Shown piece by piece: positions 1 through 8,933 of a DNA stretch of 53,805 bases. Position 1 is the stretch's first letter, and every line of letters starts with the position of its first letter. The position numbers and the translations under genes were made by a program. The stretch is from positions 1-53,805 of the forward strand of contig JAKASF010000004.1 in assembly GCA_021828295.1 (NCBI GenBank), given 5' to 3'. A model generated the notes under the pieces. That model saw nothing but the letters and a program-made list of their open reading frames with translations. It ran no database searches and was not told where the DNA came from. Origin of the DNA: Microcaldota archaeon (GTDB taxonomy: Archaea; Micrarchaeota; Micrarchaeia; Micrarchaeales; CABMGC01).

Positions 1-384
1 ATCGAGAAGAGCGCGTTGCCAAGGGAAGTTATCGAAGCGGCAAAGGGACTCAGGCCCCAGGAGAGTAAGGCCGTGCTTGGAACCAGGGCGGGATCGTATG
101 CGTGGATAGAGAAGCTGCTTGCCAGCCCGATCGCGGACGTAAGGCACAGGTCTGTCAATCTGATTTTTGCGCCGTATCTCGTCAACGTGAAGGGCATGGA
201 CGAGGAGGGCGCGGCAAAGGTGATAATCGACTACATAGAGCGCTGCAAGGCTATAAACCCGAACACGAGAATAAACGAATCGTATATAAGATATCAGTGC
301 AAGTATGCAAAGAGCAAGGGAATGAGGCCGCTCTCGCTCACCAAGGCGAGGGACCTGCTCAAGGAGGTAGCCGAGTTCGAGTGA
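1..384 (+). CDS. PriX-like / primase-associated helical domain protein, 5' partial
   Basis: Frame open from base 1 with no upstream stop. C-terminus 'WIEKLLASPIADVRHRSVNLIFAPYLVNVKGMDEEGAAKVIIDYIERC' resembles archaeal PriX-type domains. Confidence 0.55.
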   Translation: MEKSALPREVIEAAKGLRPQESKAVLGTRAGSYAWIEKLLASPIADVRHRSVNLIFAPYLVNVKGMDEEGAAKVIIDYIERCKAINPNTRINESYIRYQCKYAKSKGMRPLSLTKARDLLKEVAEFE

Positions 385-389
385 CGCTT

Positions 390-548
390 ATGGAAGCGAG
401 AAAGTCTTTGGGGATGTGCCACATCTGCGGCAAGCTGGCCACCAACACCTGCCACGCCTGCGGGAAGATGGCATGCGACAAGGATTTCGACTCGCGATTG
501 GGAATCTGCATGGCCTGCAAACGGGGACGAGTGGTAAGCAAGGTCTAG
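390..548 (+). CDS. Small zinc-ribbon/HIT-finger-like protein (52 aa)
   Basis: ATG at 390; MEARKSLGMCHICGKLATNTCHACGKMACDKDFDSRLGICMACKRGRVVSKV has four regular Cys pairs. The ORF track gives a longer out-of-context start. Confidence 0.65.
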   Translation: MEARKSLGMCHICGKLATNTCHACGKMACDKDFDSRLGICMACKRGRVVSKV

Positions 549-811
549 TAGCCGGTGAAATCCGAAGCGCTTGTGCCCTTCGGGAAGGCCTTGCCGTTCG
601 GCGCCTCTACCGGCAATCCGGTCTCTTCAGATATCTTAGTCAGCTCGGTTAGCTCTATCGTCCTGTCGGTGAAGAGCTCTACGTACTCAATGTTGCCCAG
701 CCTGGTCCTCTTTACAGTGAACGTAATCTGCTGAAACATGCCGCTGCGGTTGACGCGCAGCTTCACGCTGCCCTGCCTGATGATTCCCATCGCCTTGTCT
801 GAAAGCTTCAA
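545..811 (-). CDS. Hypothetical protein (88 aa)
   Basis: Plausible codon composition; convergent with the upstream small Zn protein. Confidence 0.5.
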   Translation of the reverse strand: MKLSDKAMGIIRQGSVKLRVNRSGMFQQITFTVKRTRLGNIEYVELFTDRTIELTELTKISEETGLPVEAPNGKAFPKGTSASDFTGY

Positions 812-855
812 AGCCGCGCCTCTACGATGATAGATAACATACGAATATTAACATT

Positions 856-1230
856 TTGAGCTTATTACCTCTGATGGTCGACCAATACCTTCAGGTGCTC
901 ATTTTTGCTGTGATAGCGGTGCTGGTCCCCGTTTCCACGCTCTTATTCTCCAAGATGGTCAGGCCGAGGAGCGACAAGAACGATGTCAAGACGCTCGTAT
1001 ACGAGAGCGCAGAGGAGAGCCTGGGGCAGAAGGTGGAGATAATGCACGAGTACCTGCACTACTTCGTGGCCTTCCTCGCATTCGAGATAATAGGGGTCAT
1101 AGTGATAATATGGTCGACTTTTACGAGAGGCGTGCAGGGTTCCAGCGGCCTGTATATGGTGCTGCTGCTCATCTTCGGATTGGTGTTTGAGGCGCTCCTG
1201 CTAGCAATCAGCAGGAGCAAGGTGCAATAG
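856..1230 (+). CDS. nuoA: NADH-quinone oxidoreductase subunit A
   Basis: Three-TM NuoA pattern, 'KMVRPRSDKNDVKTLVYESAEE', followed by nuoB. ATG at 874 is an alternative start. Confidence 0.85.
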   Translation: MSLLPLMVDQYLQVLIFAVIAVLVPVSTLLFSKMVRPRSDKNDVKTLVYESAEESLGQKVEIMHEYLHYFVAFLAFEIIGVIVIIWSTFTRGVQGSSGLYMVLLLIFGLVFEALLLAISRSKVQ

Positions 1231-1377
1231 ATGGAGGTTTTGGAATGCGGATGTAGGATAGACGAAGGTGTCTTCATTGTGGGGAGCAACTGCACGTACT
1301 GCAAGGAGTGCAACGCCGTGGCTCAGATGCACCCGTTTGGGGACAAGCGGCTTGCAGATTTCGTAAAGGAGCGATAG
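1231..1377 (+). CDS. Cys-rich 48-aa protein between nuoA and nuoB
   Basis: ATG directly after the nuoA stop; stop TAG 1375-1377 directly before the nuoB ATG. MEVLECGCRIDEGVFIVGSNCTYCKECNAVAQMHPFGDKRLADFVKER. Missing from the supplied ORF track. Confidence 0.65.
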   Translation: MEVLECGCRIDEGVFIVGSNCTYCKECNAVAQMHPFGDKRLADFVKER

Positions 1378-1378
1378 G

Positions 1379-1948
1379 ATGGAGGACCAGCCGTACAGCA
1401 AGGAGAGATTCCTGAACGCGGAGAAGGAGATGAGCGAGCTGGTAAAGGCATCGATGGCTGGGCATGAGAGCAAGCCCAATGTCATGTTCGCAAAGCTGTC
1501 AGAGGTGAGCAAGGCGCTCTCGAAGGGGCTCGTAGACTGGTCGAGGGTGAGGTCGCTGTGGCCGCTGCAGTTCGGGCTGTCGTGCTGCGCAATGGAGCTG
1601 ATGGACTTCGGATCCGCGCGAATCGATGCGGAACGCAGAGGCTACCTGTTCTTCAGGGCAACGCCCCGCCAGGCGGATGTCATGGTCGTCGCCGGCTGGG
1701 TGACAAAGTCGATGGTGCCTGAGATAAAGAGGCTGTACGAGCAGATGCTGAAGCCGAAGTACGTGATCGCTTACGGGGAGTGCGCCACATGCGGTGGGCC
1801 GTGGTGGGAGAGCTACAACATAATCAAGGGCATCGACCAGGTGCTGCCCGTGGACGTATACGTCGTCGGCTGCCCTCCAAAGCCCGAAAACCTTTACGCT
1901 GGATTCATGAAGCTGCAGAAGAAGATCGGTGGAGAGATTGAAGATTGA
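1379..1948 (+). CDS. nuoB: NADH-quinone oxidoreductase subunit B
   Basis: 'LSCCAMELM...SARIDAERRGYLFFRATPRQADVMVVAGWVT...YGECATCGGPWW...VYVVGCPPKPE' [4Fe-4S] NuoB motifs. Confidence 0.97.
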   Translation: MEDQPYSKERFLNAEKEMSELVKASMAGHESKPNVMFAKLSEVSKALSKGLVDWSRVRSLWPLQFGLSCCAMELMDFGSARIDAERRGYLFFRATPRQADVMVVAGWVTKSMVPEIKRLYEQMLKPKYVIAYGECATCGGPWWESYNIIKGIDQVLPVDVYVVGCPPKPENLYAGFMKLQKKIGGEIED

Positions 1949-2306
1949 GAGAAGCGAGCTTGGCAAGAAGGCAGGAGAGCTGAAAGCTCAGGGTTACTCG
2001 TATCTGGTCAAGATCACCGCGGTAGATTACGAGAAGTACATAGAAGTGGTCTACATGCTTAGGAACCTCTCGGAGAACAGGGATGAGACGCTTGAGGTGG
2101 ATGTCGACCCTGCGGATGCATGGGTGCCGACGGTGATTCGAGAGTTCCCAGCGGCTGACTGGTACGAGCGCGAGATGTTCGAGATGTTTGGCATAGAGAT
2201 CAAGGGCCGCGAGGCACGCAGACTGCTGCTCGAGAAGTGGAACGGGAAGCCAGCACCGCTCAGGAAGAACTTTGTGTGGAACGCGCCATACGAGACTAGC
2301 GATTGA
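1929..2306 (+). CDS. nuoC: NADH-quinone oxidoreductase subunit C
   Basis: 'FPAADWYEREMFEMFGIEIKG' 30-kDa subunit signature; overlaps the nuoB 3' end. Confidence 0.9.
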   Translation: MERLKIERSELGKKAGELKAQGYSYLVKITAVDYEKYIEVVYMLRNLSENRDETLEVDVDPADAWVPTVIREFPAADWYEREMFEMFGIEIKGREARRLLLEKWNGKPAPLRKNFVWNAPYETSD

Positions 2307-2307
2307 G

Positions 2308-3399
2308 ATGGTGACAAGAATAAACATAGGCCCTGTGCATCCGAGCACACACGGGGTGCTGCGGCTTGTCGCAGACGTGGACGGAGATACCGTGGTGAAC
2401 CTAGAGCCGCACATTGGCTTCCTGCACAGGGGCGTGGAGAAGCTGGTCGAGACCCGGATGTATATGCAGAACCCACCTTACATGGAGAAGCTTGACTACA
2501 TCGCGCCGATGTCGTACGACGATGCTTACGTGGCAACTGTGGAGAAGGCGATGGGGGTGGAGGTGAAGGAAAGGGCGATGTGGGTGAGAACTGTGCTGCT
2601 AGAGCTGCAGCGAATCGCAAGCCACCTGCTTTGGCTCGGCACGATGGCGAACGACGTGGGCCAGTTCTTCACAGTGTTCATGTGGGCGTTCACTGACAGG
2701 GACATGGTCATGCGCCTGCTCGAGGAGGCGTCTGGAGCGAGGATGTTCTACGTTAACATGAGGATAGGCGGGCTGATAAGGGACCTGCCGCCGGGGTTCG
2801 GCGAGAAGGCCGGGGAGGTGCTGGCGTACATCGAGAAACGGATCAAGAAGTACGAGAACTTCCTTGAGAAGGACCCGCTCTTTACCGAAAGGATGAAGGG
2901 CATCGGAGTCCTGAGCAGGGAGAGGGCCATAGAGCTGGGGGTTACTGGACCAGTGCTGCGCGGTTCGGGGGTCGGCTACGACGTGAGGAAGAACAACGCA
3001 TATTACGTCTACGACAAGCTGAACTTCAGGCCGCAGACAAGGAGCGATGGCGACTGCTTCGCCAGATACAAGGTGAGAATGCTCGAGATGGCGGAGAGCA
3101 TAAGGCTCGTGAGGGAGGCGTTGGCAAAGATGCCAGAAGGTGACGCGCTCGGCATGCCCATAAAGCTGATACTCCCAAGCGCGAAGAACAGGATGGTATC
3201 GCTGAGCAGGGAGACGCCGAGGGGCGAATGCCTGATGTACATGGTCGCGGATTCGCAGAAGCCATACAGGCTCTCGATACGCGCGCCGACGTTCATCAAC
3301 CTCGCCGCAATGCCCGAGATCTCGAGGGGCTGCAGGACCGCGGACATCTTCGCGATAAGCGGCAGCCTGGACCTTGTGATGGGCGACGTAGATAGGTGA
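2308..3399 (+). CDS. nuoD: NADH-quinone oxidoreductase subunit D
   Basis: ATG 2308: 'MVTRINIGPVHPSTHGVLRLVADVDGDTVVNLEPHIGFLHRGVEKL' 49-kDa subunit. The track start at 2272 is too far upstream. Confidence 0.96.
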   Translation: MVTRINIGPVHPSTHGVLRLVADVDGDTVVNLEPHIGFLHRGVEKLVETRMYMQNPPYMEKLDYIAPMSYDDAYVATVEKAMGVEVKERAMWVRTVLLELQRIASHLLWLGTMANDVGQFFTVFMWAFTDRDMVMRLLEEASGARMFYVNMRIGGLIRDLPPGFGEKAGEVLAYIEKRIKKYENFLEKDPLFTERMKGIGVLSRERAIELGVTGPVLRGSGVGYDVRKNNAYYVYDKLNFRPQTRSDGDCFARYKVRMLEMAESIRLVREALAKMPEGDALGMPIKLILPSAKNRMVSLSRETPRGECLMYMVADSQKPYRLSIRAPTFINLAAMPEISRGCRTADIFAISGSLDLVMGDVDR

Positions 3400-3403
3400 G
3401 CCT

Positions 3404-4399
3404 GTGCCGATAACATCGATCGTTTCCGGCTATCTGCATCTCAGCGGCACGCTTGCTACCGCGGCGGACACGATCGCTTACGCGGTTGCAATATCAATAC
3501 TGATAGTCGCGTTCGATTACGTGTTCGGCTGGCTAGAGAGGAAGACTATAGCGAAGATACAGAAAAGGCACGGCCCGACATACGCAGGCAAGTACGGCAT
3601 ACTTCAGAACATGGCCGACTTCGTAAAGCTGCTCTCGAAGGAGCACGTTGCCCCGAAGAGGGCCGACGGGCTCCTGTTCCTCAGCACCATACCCATAATG
3701 CTCGCCCTGACAATATTCCTCGTCTTCCTGCTGCCCCTGGCACCGACGCTTCTCGAGACCAATCTCGGATTTGGGCTCCTGGTCGTTTTCGTGCTGCTCT
3801 CGTTCATGCCGCTCATAATATTCGCCAACGGGTTCGGAAGCGGAAACAAGTTCGCTGCCATAAGCGCCCAGAGGTCCGTTGTGATGCTGCTAAGCTATGA
3901 GATACCGCTGATATTCGTAATCGCTTCTGTGGGTGCGCTCGCCGGAAGCTACAACCTGGCAAGCGTGGTCAACGCGCAGAGCCAGTGGTGGTTCGCACTG
4001 CTTATGCCGATAGGTTTCGTGGTCTTCTTCGTCGCCATGCTCGCCGAGCTCGAGAGGCCGCCGTTCGACATACGCGAAGCAGACAACGAGCTGATCGCGG
4101 GATGGCTCACGGACGTGAGCGCCCCTTACTACGTGCTCGCCCTCTTCCTCGATTACAGCCGCATGTTTCTTGGCAGCCTCCTGATCGCGATACTCTTCTT
4201 CGGGGGGTGGAGCGGCCCGCTTCTCCCTCCGGTTGTGTGGCTGCTGATCAAGGTTTTCGTAATCTCGTTCTTCATAATGGTAATCAGGGCGACGATGGTG
4301 CGCATGAGGATAGACAGGCTGCTTCGTTTCGGCTGGACCTGGCTGCTGCCGCTATCGCTGATTAATTTAATACTTACCTATCTAGTATTTATCGGGTGA
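3404..4399 (+). CDS. nuoH: NADH-quinone oxidoreductase subunit H
   Basis: 'ERKTIAKIQKRHGPTYAGKYGILQNMADFVKLLSKE' and 'ERPPFDIREADNELIAGW'. Confidence 0.95.
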   Translation: MPITSIVSGYLHLSGTLATAADTIAYAVAISILIVAFDYVFGWLERKTIAKIQKRHGPTYAGKYGILQNMADFVKLLSKEHVAPKRADGLLFLSTIPIMLALTIFLVFLLPLAPTLLETNLGFGLLVVFVLLSFMPLIIFANGFGSGNKFAAISAQRSVVMLLSYEIPLIFVIASVGALAGSYNLASVVNAQSQWWFALLMPIGFVVFFVAMLAELERPPFDIREADNELIAGWLTDVSAPYYVLALFLDYSRMFLGSLLIAILFFGGWSGPLLPPVVWLLIKVFVISFFIMVIRATMVRMRIDRLLRFGWTWLLPLSLINLILTYLVFIG

Positions 4400-4403
4400 C
4401 CGC

Positions 4404-4769
4404 ATGGTGCTGAAGCCGCTGCTTGAGAGCATAAAGAGCTTGGGAGAGGAACGCTTCACTGTCGAGTTCCCCGAAACGCGGGAGTCGCTTGACGACCGCG
4501 AGAGGTACATGTTCAGGCTCGACATGGACACGTGCATAAGCTGCTCCGCGTGCGAACGCATCTGCCCGAACAAGACCATAACGATGGTTGAGGTAATCAC
4601 CGGGAGGGGGCCAAAGGTGATGCCCCAGATCGGCATAGAGCGCTGCCTCTTCTGCGGCCTCTGCGAGGAGGTGTGCCCGCCGAAGTGCCTCACGCTGACC
4701 AAGGGATACGAATTCGAGGCCTACGACAAGAGGAACTTCATAAAGAGGCCGGAGGAGCTTCAGGGATAG
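4404..4769 (+). CDS. nuoI: NADH-quinone oxidoreductase subunit I
   Basis: Two 4Fe-4S motifs: 'CISCSACERICP' and 'CLFCGLCEEVCP'. Confidence 0.93.
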   Translation: MVLKPLLESIKSLGEERFTVEFPETRESLDDRERYMFRLDMDTCISCSACERICPNKTITMVEVITGRGPKVMPQIGIERCLFCGLCEEVCPPKCLTLTKGYEFEAYDKRNFIKRPEELQG

Positions 4770-4772
4770 GCG

Positions 4773-5246
4773 ATGCCTATTGAATCTTTGGAGATTCTGC
4801 TTGCTGCGGTAACCGTAGGGTCGGGGGCAGCTCTCTTCCTCCAGAAACGGCTGATGCGCTCTGTAATATTTCTCGCGCTTGCGGCGGTTGGGAGCTCGCT
4901 CATCTTCATTTACATAGGGCAGACGCTCGTAGCCCTGCTGCAGCTCCTTGTGTTCGTAGGCGGCCTATCCACCTACCTGATCGTTGCGGTTGCGGCTGAG
5001 GAGAAGCAGGTCAAGATGAGGAACGTATTCGTATTCGCAGCCTCTGCAATCGTATTGGCAGTGGGCTTCGTAGCTGCGCTTTCTGGATTAGGGCCGACAC
5101 AGGTCTCTGGGAACGCTTTCTCCGGGGCTGCACAGAACGCTTTCTCCGAGTACTATGCCGTGCTGTTCGCCTCTGTCTTCCTGCTGTTTGCCGTTGCCGT
5201 AGGAAGCGTGGCTGTCATAAAGAAGTTTGCGAAACTGGTTGTTTGA
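4773..5246 (+). CDS. nuoJ: NADH-quinone oxidoreductase subunit J
   Basis: Five-TM protein between nuoI and nuoK; 'RSVIFLALAAVGSSLIFIYIGQTLVALLQLLVFVGGLSTYLI'. Confidence 0.85.
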   Translation: MPIESLEILLAAVTVGSGAALFLQKRLMRSVIFLALAAVGSSLIFIYIGQTLVALLQLLVFVGGLSTYLIVAVAAEEKQVKMRNVFVFAASAIVLAVGFVAALSGLGPTQVSGNAFSGAAQNAFSEYYAVLFASVFLLFAVAVGSVAVIKKFAKLVV

Positions 5247-5548
5247 TGATAAGCTACATTTTGATCGGCGCGGTTGCGCTCCTGGCAGTGGCGCTAGCGG
5301 GCATAATATCCGATAGGCACTTTGTTGTGATAATGCTGGCTGTAGAGCTAATGTTCGTGTTCAGCAGCATACTCCTTGTGTATTTCTTCTCCTACTCTGC
5401 AAACCCCGACTCATCAGCTGTACCGATGCTAATTGCTATATGGTCAGTGGCCGCTGTCGAGGTCATCACACTCATAACATTTTACGTTTACATGAAGTCG
5501 CGTGGCTTCGATTTCGATGTCACCAGGCTTTCGAAACTGAGAGGATAG
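5246..5548 (+). CDS. nuoK: NADH-quinone oxidoreductase subunit K
   Basis: Small 3-TM 'NFVVIMLAVELM'-like signature ('HFVVIMLAVELMFVFSSILLVYF'); start overlaps the nuoJ stop. Confidence 0.88.
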   Translation: MISYILIGAVALLAVALAGIISDRHFVVIMLAVELMFVFSSILLVYFFSYSANPDSSAVPMLIAIWSVAAVEVITLITFYVYMKSRGFDFDVTRLSKLRG

Positions 5549-5549
5549 A

Positions 5550-7313
5550 TTGACACCGTTCGCTATTCTTATCCCGATGCTGGCCGCCATAATAGCTGTG
5601 GCCGTGGACTCGAACCACAACAGGGCCAAGTACTACGCGATTGCAGGCGCTGCAATCTCGCTGCTCATGTTCCCGCTCGCTGACAAGGGCGTGGAAACCA
5701 CAACCTGGTTCTCGATAGGCGGCGTCGGGATCACGCTCACCTCATCGGTAATGCCGATAAACGAGCTACTGATGCTGCTCGTGCTCGGCATAGGGCTTCT
5801 GGTTCTCGTCTACTCTGCGGGATTCATCGACCTACCAAGCGAGCAGAGGAGGTACTACGCCGAGATGCTGGCGTTTGAATCGGCGATGCTGGCGTTCGCG
5901 ATGGCCGGAGACTTCGTCGTGCTCTTCATCGCATGGGAGTTCCTGAGCCTGACAAGCTACCTGCTCATAGGCTTCTGGTACGACAGGGAGAAGGCGATTG
6001 CAGCGGCGAGGAAGGCCATAACAATAGTGCTTATAGGAGACATTGCGCTGCTTGCGGCGATGGTGATGCTGCAGAACGAGTTCGGCAGCCTCCAGTTCGG
6101 AACGATATTGGCGGGGATCGGCGCATCTGGATTGCCGCTGGCGCCCATCGCCCTGCTCCTCGTAGCGATCTTCTCAAAGTCGGCCCAGTTCCCTCTCGAG
6201 GAGTGGCTGCCCGACGCGATGGAGGGACCGACGCCTGTTTCCGCATTCCTGCATAGCAGCACAATGGTAAAAGCGGGCGTCTTCGTAACGATAGTCCTCT
6301 TCCCCCTGTTTTCAGCAGCGGGAGTACTGCCGTTCATGCTTGCTATCGGGGCGGTAACAACCGCGATAGGGATATTCGGCGCTACAACAGAGACGCACGT
6401 GAAGCGCGTGCTCGCCTACTCGACAATCGAGGAGCTGGGAATAATGATAGTTGCCGTAGCTGGCAACGCGCTCCTCGCCGCCATATACTTCTTCTTCGCT
6501 CAGAGCTTCTACAAGGCGCTCCTCTTCTTCAGCGCCGGCAGCACAATGAAGGCCACAGGGGAAGAAGACCTCAGGAAGATAGGTGGCATAGGCCAGAACA
6601 GGCTCATCTACATAACCACTCTCTTCGGGGTGCTTGCACTCGCTGGATTCGTCCCGTTCGACGGATTCTTTGCAAATGCGGGAGTGGATTCTGCGTTTGC
6701 GGCCAATCTGATTGCGTACGCACTCATGCTGCTTGTCAGCCTGACGACGAGCTTCTACATATTCAGGTGGCTCTTCATGCAGTCAAAGAAGAGCCCGAGC
6801 CAGAGGACGAATCTCGACTACGCGGCCGCTCCCAGAACTATGACCTACAGCACGGCTGTGCTTGCTGCCTTAGTCCTTGCCGCCAGCGCGGTGTTCTTTC
6901 TGGCGCCGAGCCTGTTTCCCGGAACAGCAGGAGCTCAGTTGAACACGAACCCGAGCGATGCTGTGGCGGAGACTGCAGTGGTGACTGTTGGAGTGGGGAT
7001 TGCCTACTTCATCTACGCCAGCAAGAGGAAGAGCAGACTAAGAAAGTTAATGCCAGAAGTTGTGGCGAACAGGGTGTACACTGCTACGGTGATGAACTCC
7101 GCATACAATCACATAGCGTACTTTGTAGAGGCGTTGGCCGAAGGGTTCGCATACATAGACTTCAAGCTTAACGCGGCATTTGACCTCTTCGGGCACGCGG
7201 TAATAGGGATGTCGCATGGTGTCCGCAGGATATCGAGCGGAAGCATCAACGCCTATGTGGCGCTGTTTGCGCTGGGAACTTTGGTGCTTGTGCTGGTAGT
7301 GGTGGCGGTCTGA
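5550..7313 (+). CDS. nuoL: NADH-quinone oxidoreductase subunit L
   Basis: TTG start; 'FSKSAQFPLEEWLPDAMEGPTPVSAFLHSSTMVKAGVF' antiporter-like signature. Confidence 0.95.
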   Translation: MTPFAILIPMLAAIIAVAVDSNHNRAKYYAIAGAAISLLMFPLADKGVETTTWFSIGGVGITLTSSVMPINELLMLLVLGIGLLVLVYSAGFIDLPSEQRRYYAEMLAFESAMLAFAMAGDFVVLFIAWEFLSLTSYLLIGFWYDREKAIAAARKAITIVLIGDIALLAAMVMLQNEFGSLQFGTILAGIGASGLPLAPIALLLVAIFSKSAQFPLEEWLPDAMEGPTPVSAFLHSSTMVKAGVFVTIVLFPLFSAAGVLPFMLAIGAVTTAIGIFGATTETHVKRVLAYSTIEELGIMIVAVAGNALLAAIYFFFAQSFYKALLFFSAGSTMKATGEEDLRKIGGIGQNRLIYITTLFGVLALAGFVPFDGFFANAGVDSAFAANLIAYALMLLVSLTTSFYIFRWLFMQSKKSPSQRTNLDYAAAPRTMTYSTAVLAALVLAASAVFFLAPSLFPGTAGAQLNTNPSDAVAETAVVTVGVGIAYFIYASKRKSRLRKLMPEVVANRVYTATVMNSAYNHIAYFVEALAEGFAYIDFKLNAAFDLFGHAVIGMSHGVRRISSGSINAYVALFALGTLVLVLVVVAV

Positions 7314-8920
7314 TGTTTGAGGCGTATATTCTTGCTACTGTACTTGCGATACTCGCACTAGGAAACATAATCCTGAAGGTGTACGGGAACAAACGTGCGC
7401 TCCTCGCGTTCAACATAATTGTGCTTGCGGTGCTCCTGGCAAGAGCGTGGTTGTTCGGGGGCAGCCCTGGGACCTATTTCAACCTCCTCTCATCCAACCC
7501 CTTCTCGCTCTTCTTCATCATGCTCTTCACGGCTTCGATGATACTGCTGAATCTTGTTGCCTACGCGAGATCAAAGGACTATGAGAACTTCGCTATGCTC
7601 GGTTCGTTCGCGCTGGTCGGAATGTACCTCGTAGCGTCTTCGGTCTCGCTCATCTCAATCTTCCTCGGCCTCGAGCTGATGAGCATACCATCAGCGTTCA
7701 TCGTGCTGCTCTCGAGAAGGGGCGCGCTCGAAGCGGCAACCAAGCTCTTCATCATGGCATCGGTAGCCATCGCCTTCCTCTCGTTCGCCATAGTGCTTGT
7801 CTACGGATCTGCAAACTCGCTGACCCTCTCCGGACAGCAGCAGAGCAGCGTGATGTACTTCGCTCTTGTACTCTTCGTTGCCGCGTTGGGCTTCGAGGCC
7901 TCTATATTCCCATTCAACGTGCTGCTGCCTGACGTCTATCAGGGCTCGGCGGGATATGCGACGGCCATGCTCGGGGGACTGAACAAGAAGGTTGGGCTGG
8001 TTGCGCTGATGCAGGTGCTTATACTCGTCTTTATCTCATTCCATCTGGCGTTCGAGATCGTTGCGGCGCTTGCAGTACTTACGATGTTCTACGGCAACAT
8101 TGTAGCGCTGCTGCAGGATAACCTGAAGCGCATGCTCGCCTACTCATCCATATCGCAAGCCGGATACATACTGATAGGAATAGCGGTGGGAAATGCTGCG
8201 GGCCTGGGTGGCAGCGCCTTCCAGATATTTGCGCACGCCTTCCTTTTCATAGGAGCGATGAGCATCATCGCGTGGCTGGAGAGCAGGGACAGGAACGAGA
8301 TAAACGACCTCATTGGGCTCTATAGGGAGAACCGCTTCGCCGCTGTGTCGCTGACCATCTTCATGCTCTCCTTGGTGGGCCTCCCGTTCACGACAGGGTT
8401 CTTCGGAAAGTTCCTCATATTCCTCAGCGCGGTCAACTCGGGCCTGGCCTGGCTTGCGTTCATCGGCATAATCAACAGCGTCATATCCGTGTTTTACTAC
8501 GCCAAGGTGCTTACCGCAATGTACACAGGCAAGCTTGGTTCGTACAGCATGAATCTGGATCGGCCGACGCTCGCGGTAGTTATCCTCTGCTTAGGCGTCA
8601 CGCTGCTGTTTGGAGCTTACCCGCAGCCTGTGGCCCAGTTGGCGGAAGGAGCAGGTGGCTACCTGTTCGCAAATGCTACCGCGGCGAACCTGACCAACCA
8701 GACACAGACAGCAAGCTCGACAACAAGCGCGATGACTACATCGCTGATTACTACTCTAAACACCACCTCGACTAGCACATCAAGCACTATCAGTGCCACC
8801 ACGCAAAGCAGCACCAGCAGCGCCACCACCACAGTGAACGTCACCTCAAGCGCGAGCACCACAACGCTCAACGCTACCACCACTGCGCTAATAGGAATAG
8901 GCATAAGGACTGGGGGCTAA
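7313..8920 (+). CDS. nuoN: NADH-quinone oxidoreductase subunit N with Ser/Thr-rich C-terminal tail
   Basis: 'EASIFPFNVLLPDVYQGSAGYATAMLGGLNKKVG' NuoN signature; last ~85 aa are Thr/Ser-rich with NxT sequons. Confidence 0.92.
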   Translation: MFEAYILATVLAILALGNIILKVYGNKRALLAFNIIVLAVLLARAWLFGGSPGTYFNLLSSNPFSLFFIMLFTASMILLNLVAYARSKDYENFAMLGSFALVGMYLVASSVSLISIFLGLELMSIPSAFIVLLSRRGALEAATKLFIMASVAIAFLSFAIVLVYGSANSLTLSGQQQSSVMYFALVLFVAALGFEASIFPFNVLLPDVYQGSAGYATAMLGGLNKKVGLVALMQVLILVFISFHLAFEIVAALAVLTMFYGNIVALLQDNLKRMLAYSSISQAGYILIGIAVGNAAGLGGSAFQIFAHAFLFIGAMSIIAWLESRDRNEINDLIGLYRENRFAAVSLTIFMLSLVGLPFTTGFFGKFLIFLSAVNSGLAWLAFIGIINSVISVFYYAKVLTAMYTGKLGSYSMNLDRPTLAVVILCLGVTLLFGAYPQPVAQLAEGAGGYLFANATAANLTNQTQTASSTTSAMTTSLITTLNTTSTSTSSTISATTQSSTSSATTTVNVTSSASTTTLNATTTALIGIGIRTGG

Positions 8921-8933
8921 CAGCCGTATTTGG

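Noticed and set aside
8700-8890. Repetitive Thr/Ser codon tract as a possible CRISPR or satellite
   Set aside because: No constant-length repeats or spacers; it is an in-frame low-complexity protein tail.
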